The translations under genes were made by a program, and so were the position numbers. From NCBI RefSeq assembly GCF_046546515.1, contig NZ_JBKHKJ010000001.1, forward strand, positions 248,001 through 312,000: a DNA stretch of 64,000 nucleotides, in the 5' to 3' direction. The notes beneath the pieces are model-generated. The model did not search any database. It was not told the origin of the DNA and saw only the letters and a program-made list of their open reading frames with translations. Position 1 is the stretch's first letter; every line of letters begins with the position of its first letter. The DNA comes from Parasediminibacterium sp046546515. GTDB lineage: Bacteria > Bacteroidota > Bacteroidia > Chitinophagales > Chitinophagaceae. Positions 59,768 through 64,000 of this stretch are shown here, one piece after another.

Positions 59768-61057
59768 CTATTTGCCAAACTTAATTTTTCCAGCAGGGAA
59801 AATGCCTGTACTGCCTAATTCTTCCTCAATACGGATCAATTGGTTGTATTTAGCAATACGGTCGGTACGGCTGGCAGAACCAGTCTTAATCTGTCCGCAA
59901 TTTAATGCGACGGCTAAATCAGCGATGGTTACGTCTTCTGTTTCACCACTCCTATGGCTCATGATGGTGTTGTAGCCATTGTGCTGTGCTAGGGTTACTG
60001 CATTTATGGTTTCTGTAACGGTACCTATTTGGTTTACTTTTACCAGCAAACCATTGGCAATGCCTTTGTCTATGCCTTCTTGCAAACGCAATACATTGGT
60101 AACAAACAAATCGTCACCCACTAGTTGGCATTTGCTGCCCACTGCTTGTGTCAATGCTTTCCAGCCATCCCAATCGTCTTCCGCCATGCCATCTTCAATA
60201 GAAATGATAGGGTATTGGTTTACCCAGCTTTCCCAAAATTTAACTAGCTCGTCGCTGCTTACTTCCTTACCAGTACTCTTGTGGAATACATATTTGCCTT
60301 TAGAACTGTTCCACAGCTCGCTGTTGGCCGCATCCATGGCAATAGCCACTTGGCTACCCGTTTTAAAACCGGCTGCCGTAATAGCCTCCAAAACGGTTTC
60401 TATGGCCTCTTCATTGCTTTGTATGTTGGGTGCAAAACCACCTTCGTCACCTACGTTTGTGCTAAAGCCTTTCTTTTTCAATACGCCTTTCAGTGTATGG
60501 AAAATTTCTACACCCCAGCGTAAGCCTTCGCTAAAGCTGCTGGCACCTACTGGCATTACCATAAACTCCTGGAAGTCAATTTTATTGTCGGCATGTGCTC
60601 CACCATTCAAGATGTTCATCATGGGTATAGGCAATGTCCTTGCATTTGTACCACCAATATAGCGGTACAAAGGCACACCCGCTTCTTCAGCGGCAGCTTT
60701 GGCAACAGCCATGCTCACAGCCAAAATAGCGTTAGCACCTAATTTCCCTTTGTTTGGCGTGCCATCCAAGGCAATCATCGCTTCGTCTATAGCTGCTTGC
60801 TGGCTAATATCGAAACCTGTGATGGCTTCTGCTATTATTTCATTTACGTTATTTACGGCACCTAAAACGCCTTTGCCCACATACACGCTTTTGTCATTGT
60901 CCCTTAGTTCCACCGCTTCGTGGATACCAGTACTGGCACCGCTTGGCACTGCTGCACGGCCCAATGCACCGTCGTCGGTGGTAACATCAACTTCTACTGT
61001 AGGGTTGCCACGGCTGTCTAATATCTGGCGGGCATGAACTTCGATAATGTAACTCAT
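59768..61057 (-). CDS. eno: Enolase
   Basis: 429 residues, full length. Motifs: EVHARQILDSRGNPTVEVDV at the start, loop ASTGIHEAVELRD, catalytic GAHADNKIDFQEFMV (Glu), MDAANSELW, SIEDGMAEDDWDGW (metal Glu), QLVGDDLFVTN (metal Asp), KVNQIGTVTE (catalytic Lys) and SHRSGETEDVTIADLAV. It converts 2-phosphoglycerate to phosphoenolpyruvate in glycolysis. Downstream is the DivIC/FtsB gene. Upstream, within 40 bp, is a PIN toxin-antitoxin pair on the same strand. Confidence 0.98.
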   Translation of the reverse strand: MSYIIEVHARQILDSRGNPTVEVDVTTDDGALGRAAVPSGASTGIHEAVELRDNDKSVYVGKGVLGAVNNVNEIIAEAITGFDISQQAAIDEAMIALDGTPNKGKLGANAILAVSMAVAKAAAEEAGVPLYRYIGGTNARTLPIPMMNILNGGAHADNKIDFQEFMVMPVGASSFSEGLRWGVEIFHTLKGVLKKKGFSTNVGDEGGFAPNIQSNEEAIETVLEAITAAGFKTGSQVAIAMDAANSELWNSSKGKYVFHKSTGKEVSSDELVKFWESWVNQYPIISIEDGMAEDDWDGWKALTQAVGSKCQLVGDDLFVTNVLRLQEGIDKGIANGLLVKVNQIGTVTETINAVTLAQHNGYNTIMSHRSGETEDVTIADLAVALNCGQIKTGSASRTDRIAKYNQLIRIEEELGSTGIFPAGKIKFGK

Positions 61058-61093
61058 AATTGTTTACTTGTGTTTTAAAATGTATTTTAATTT

Positions 61094-61507
61094 TTATCTG
61101 AACCATTCAAACTTGCTTTCGCCAGCTTGTTCTATCTTGTCAAATTCATGATGATCCGATGTGATAATTTTTGCATTATAAATATTTCCTAGAGCCAGAA
61201 CAAAACTATCTGCAAAAGAAATTCGGTAGTTGGCTTTAAAATAGGCGGCTTTCCTTATATAATCATCATCAATAGTTTTTACTTTGACAATAGGCATTTT
61301 ATTCAGCCTTGCTAAAATATTTTCAACGTTTACAGAGCCGCCTCTTTTTAGACAATCATAAAAAAGCTCAAGTAATGTTACTTTGTGTATGTATATCTCA
61401 ATTGTTTTGCTTGATGCAAGTTCAAGTTTTTCCTTTACCAAAATACCGCCTTCCTCGGCATTGAAATAAGCAATTAAAGCACAAGCATCAAAAACAAATT
61501 TCTCCAT
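61094..61507 (-). CDS. PIN-domain protein, VapC-like toxin
   Basis: 137 residues. The conserved acidic residues of PIN ribonucleases are visible: Asp at FVFDACALIAYF (about 7), Glu at VTLLELFYDCL (about 47), Asp at ISFADSFVLALG (about 99) and Asp at AKIITSDHHEFDKI (about 117). PIN toxins cut tRNA or rRNA. Its start is 3 bp after the stop of the 74-residue upstream gene, so the pair is co-translated, the classic VapBC layout. The pair lies between gldA and eno, where no such genes are expected. Confidence 0.85.
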   Translation of the reverse strand: MEKFVFDACALIAYFNAEEGGILVKEKLELASSKTIEIYIHKVTLLELFYDCLKRGGSVNVENILARLNKMPIVKVKTIDDDYIRKAAYFKANYRISFADSFVLALGNIYNAKIITSDHHEFDKIEQAGESKFEWFR

Positions 61508-61509
61508 TC

Positions 61510-61734
61510 TTAATCTTCTAACAATTTTTCTTCTTGCTTGCTTTTCATGAACTCATCGGTACTGCTCAAGCTGCCAGCAAACATTCCATAGGACTCATGT
61601 ATTAGCTTTAAATATTCTTGTCGTTTTTCTTCTTCTAAGTCTTTAGCTATAGGCACCACCTTAGTTAACTTTCTAGCATTATGAGAATCTGCCGACTCAC
61701 TTATTGGTTCATGAAATATCTTTTTTGCTCCCAT
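61510..61734 (-). CDS. Putative antitoxin of the PIN toxin
   Basis: 74 residues. No DNA-binding motif is obvious: AKKIFHEPISESADSHNARK, then a helical tail (DLEEEKRQEYLKLIHESYG, MFAGSLSSTDEFMKSKQEEK). Its position and 3-bp spacing to the PIN gene identify it as the antitoxin partner; the tail SSTDEFMKSKQEEKLLED resembles the toxin-binding ends of such antitoxins. Downstream of gldA on the same strand. Confidence 0.6.
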   Translation of the reverse strand: MGAKKIFHEPISESADSHNARKLTKVVPIAKDLEEEKRQEYLKLIHESYGMFAGSLSSTDEFMKSKQEEKLLED

Positions 61735-61766
61735 ACTAAAAGCTTTGCGGTAAAAGTAACAATTTC

Positions 61767-62666
61767 TTACGAAGTAAGGCTATGGAAAACATCTTCCAAA
61801 TTTGTATGGCTTTCGTTTACCAGCGATACAATGTTCAGGTTGTGCCTTAGCACTATTTCCATCAGTTGCTTGCGTACCAAATCTGGGCTTGCAGTAGTAA
61901 ATGCCCACTTGGTATCAGATAATCTTTGGGGGGTATCTATACCTGAAAAAACATCTAATGATACCCTTTCTTGCAGTTCTATTACTATCTTATTAGATAG
62001 CTTTGTGCCCGAGGTTAATTTGCTCAATACATCATCCGCAACTATTTTTCCTTTGTTAATAATAATAATGCGGTTGCAAATAGCTTCTACTTCCTGCAAA
62101 ATATGGGAGGAAAACAATACGGTCTTGTCTTTGCCTTGCTCCTTGATAACATTGCGTATTTCTATAATCTGGTTAGGATCTAGGCCACTCGTAGGTTCGT
62201 CCAATACCAATACTTCTGGGCTATGTATCAAAGCGGCGGCCAAACCCACCCGCTGCTTGTAACCTTTGGATAGCTGGCCTATTTTCTTTTTGCTTTCAAT
62301 GGTTAAACCCGTCAATTTTATTGCTGTTTCTACCGCCGCTGTTATATTGCTTATGCCATGCACCCCCGCTATGAAAACCAAGTATTCCCGCACATACATA
62401 TCATAGTACAATGGGTTGGCTTCTGGCAAATAACCAATTTTTTTCTTGGTGGCGATAGGGTTGGTTGCTACATCTATGCCGCAAACTTGCACATTGCCAG
62501 CATCGGCAGACAGGTAGCCAGTAATCATTTTCATGGTAGTGCTTTTGCCCGCACCGTTCGGCCCCAAAAAACCAACAATTTCCCCTTTGTTAATGTTAAA
62601 AGAAATATCGTTCACGGCTTTTTGCGTACCGTATATTTTAGACAATCCCTGTATCTTAATTGACAT
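61767..62666 (-). CDS. gldA: GldA-type ABC transporter ATP-binding protein
   Basis: 299 residues. Walker A FLGPNGAGKSTTMKMITG (about 34-51), Q-loop GYLPEANPLYYDMYVREYL, signature LSKGYKQRVGLAAALIHSPEVLVLDEPTSGLDPNQ with Walker B, H-loop FSSHILQEVEAICNR. The size and order match GldA, the ATPase of the GldAFG exporter linked to gliding motility. The permeases gldF and gldG are not adjacent in the window. With the T9SS cargo found elsewhere here, a gliding, T9SS-bearing lifestyle is plausible, though GldA-like ATPases also occur in non-gliders. Confidence 0.85.
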   Translation of the reverse strand: MSIKIQGLSKIYGTQKAVNDISFNINKGEIVGFLGPNGAGKSTTMKMITGYLSADAGNVQVCGIDVATNPIATKKKIGYLPEANPLYYDMYVREYLVFIAGVHGISNITAAVETAIKLTGLTIESKKKIGQLSKGYKQRVGLAAALIHSPEVLVLDEPTSGLDPNQIIEIRNVIKEQGKDKTVLFSSHILQEVEAICNRIIIINKGKIVADDVLSKLTSGTKLSNKIVIELQERVSLDVFSGIDTPQRLSDTKWAFTTASPDLVRKQLMEIVLRHNLNIVSLVNESHTNLEDVFHSLTS

Positions 62667-63155
62667 GAGGACAAAAGTAATTGATAATTAACAATTGATA
62701 ATTGACATTCGGCAACCCGAAATCATAAAATTATTGTTACTATTTACCCAACGATTATGTTTTTTTAGCCACAAAGGCACAAAAACACGAAGAAACACAA
62801 AGAAATAACAAGGTTAAAAGGCATTTATAACATAACTATTCTTAGTTATTTTCTTTTGCTCTTCTTGCCTTAAAACTTTGTGCGGCTTTGTGTCTTCGAG
62901 CCTTCGTGGCAGATTAATCAAACTTGCACTTTAGTAGTAACAAGAAAACCAATTTATACATTTTGTTGGCTATCTGTCTTTTGTCGCTGTTTGGCGTTAT
63001 ATATTTGGTTTTATTGCGGTTCTATAGATTATTAACCGTTTAACTGTTTACCTATGTTACAACTATTTGCTGCTTTGCACTTTACTACATGTAATGTTTC
63101 GGTATAAAATGTATTATCACGCAATAAGCAACTACTTCATTTTCAATTTGTTTGC
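62667..63155. other. Intergenic region with a large CACAAAGG hairpin (62766-62915)
   Basis: AGCCACAAAGGCACAAAAAC (62768) mirrors a long TTCGTG...GCAGATTA arm ending at 62915 (CTTTGTGTCTTCGAGCCTTCG), forming a ~150-bp hairpin of the family also at 52032. Before it are direct words TTGATAATTAACAATTGATA. No gene. The last ~100 bp should contain the promoter of the peptidase gene. Confidence 0.5.
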
Positions 63156-64000
63156 ATGAGCATAAAAAGAAGAGATTTTATAGGCCTCGCCTCTTTGGCA
63201 GCTGCAACGGGAATAACAACTGGCTTTAGTTCATTTGCCTCTGGCAACAAAAAAAAGGCGGGTGGCATTGCCAATAGCCTTAACCTAATAACCGATGATG
63301 CAGTGCCTATTTCAGTAAATGAAAGAAAGAACAGGATAGCAAAAGCCCAACGCTTGCTTTTGGAGCAAAAAATGGAAGCGTTGGTACTAGACAGTGGCAC
63401 TTCCATGGTGTATTTTACTGGTATCCATTGGGGGGAAAGCGAACGAGCCATGGTGGCCATTATACCTGCAAGGGGCGATATACAATATGTTTGCCCAGCT
63501 TTTGAAGAAGCCCGCTTTCGCCAACAAATAAGCATTGGCAAAGACGTATATACATGGCAGGAAGACGAAAGCCCCTACCGTGTTGTAGCCAAGATTTTTA
63601 AAACTTTAGCCATAGTTGTTGGCACTATTGGCATAGAAGAAAAAGTACGTTTCTTTGTCATGGATGGCATACGGAAGGAAGCACCGCAGCTCACCTATAC
63701 AAGTGGCGACCCAGTAACCATCCCTTGCCGCATGATAAAATCGGCAGCAGAAATTAAGCTGATGCAAAAAGCAAACGATATTACACTTGCTGCCATTAAA
63801 AGAAGCGCAGAAAATTTGAAAGAAGGCATGTCGCAAAGCGACCTTTCAATCATGATTATGGATGCGCAGAACGAATTGGGGGGCAAAGCCGATTTTGCTT
63901 TATGCTTATTTGGCAAGGCATCTGCTTTTCCACATGGGTTAAAACAGCCGCAGACACTGAAAAAAGGGGATATTGTACTGATGGATTGCGGGTGCTTGGT
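63156..64000 (+). CDS. M24-family metallopeptidase (aminopeptidase P-like), partial
   Basis: 281 codons from ATG 63156 to the window edge, no stop yet. A twin-arginine-like start (MSIKRRDFIGLASLAAATGI, RRDFxG) suggests Tat export. An N-terminal creatinase/prolidase-type domain (residues ~65-175: RIAKAQRLLLEQKMEALVLD, SGTSMVYFTGIHWGESERAM) precedes the pita-bread catalytic domain (~180 on: VTIPCRMIKSAAEIKLMQKA, LKEGMSQSDLSIMIMDAQNE, FPHGLKQPQTLKKGDIVLMD-CGC). In VLMDCG the Asp should be the first metal ligand. It would remove N-terminal residues next to proline in exported peptides. Confidence 0.88.
   Translation, partial: MSIKRRDFIGLASLAAATGITTGFSSFASGNKKKAGGIANSLNLITDDAVPISVNERKNRIAKAQRLLLEQKMEALVLDSGTSMVYFTGIHWGESERAMVAIIPARGDIQYVCPAFEEARFRQQISIGKDVYTWQEDESPYRVVAKIFKTLAIVVGTIGIEEKVRFFVMDGIRKEAPQLTYTSGDPVTIPCRMIKSAAEIKLMQKANDITLAAIKRSAENLKEGMSQSDLSIMIMDAQNELGGKADFALCLFGKASAFPHGLKQPQTLKKGDIVLMDCGCL

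Noticed and set aside
59979..60662. 227-codon plus-strand ORF antisense to eno
   Set aside because: Shadow of enolase codon bias; no motif, start context or neighbours support it.

Overview
The window looks like a chromosomal segment of a low-GC Bacteroidota, most likely of the Chitinophagaceae type. Supporting signs are a SusC/SusD pair under ECF sigma/FecR control, several secreted proteins with C-terminal type IX secretion (T9SS) sorting domains, a GldA-type gliding ABC ATPase, DUF5689 and DUF5522/CWC proteins, and heavily palindromic intergenic repeats. Family names come from reading motifs by eye; no database search was possible.

Layout. 1-1.3 kb: the 5' end of a sugar kinase (KdgK-like), a mobile repeat and an Lrp/AsnC regulator. 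1.46-1.68 kb: an unusual tRNA-like RNA with its own terminator. 2.1-11.6 kb: ROK kinase, serine hydrolase, a 1.1k-residue outer-membrane propeller/barrel protein, a metallo-hydrolase, an orphan antitoxin, an SRPBCC protein, a lipoprotein and an acetyl-CoA hydrolase/transferase. 11.7-15.3 kb: a decayed accessory island with a mobile repeat, a helicase N-terminus relic, an intact Fic plus XRE pair (mobile mystery proteins B/A), a DUF3987 C-terminus relic and a tyrosine integrase relic split by a palindromic element. 15.6-42.2 kb: a large polysaccharide utilisation locus: sigma, FecR, SusC, SusD, two beta-helix lipoproteins, GH92, mannose-6-phosphate isomerase, GH88 and three T9SS beta-helix proteins. 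The gene set points to a glycan with both mannose and uronic acid. 42.2-64 kb: mostly housekeeping genes (purD, fmt, eno, a DivIC/FtsB-like gene, gldA), with a TonB receptor/DUF5689/nuclease cluster, a PIN toxin-antitoxin pair, two tandem small membrane peptides and many repeats.

The most unusual structure is a family of five dispersed non-coding mobile elements (about 235-812, 11755-12290, 25656-26302, 45350-45914, 57800-58324). Each carries an array of 8-10 direct repeats of 11 bp followed by a palindromic G5/C5 box. The 11-bp unit differs by subfamily: GAGTGATTTGT, TGCTTATTTTG or TGATAAGATTT. Two copies are complete, with terminal inverted repeats and perfect 8-bp target duplications, so these elements transpose although they encode no transposase. 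A second, 177-178-bp, near-perfect palindromic element occurs three times (14575, 42334, 50472).
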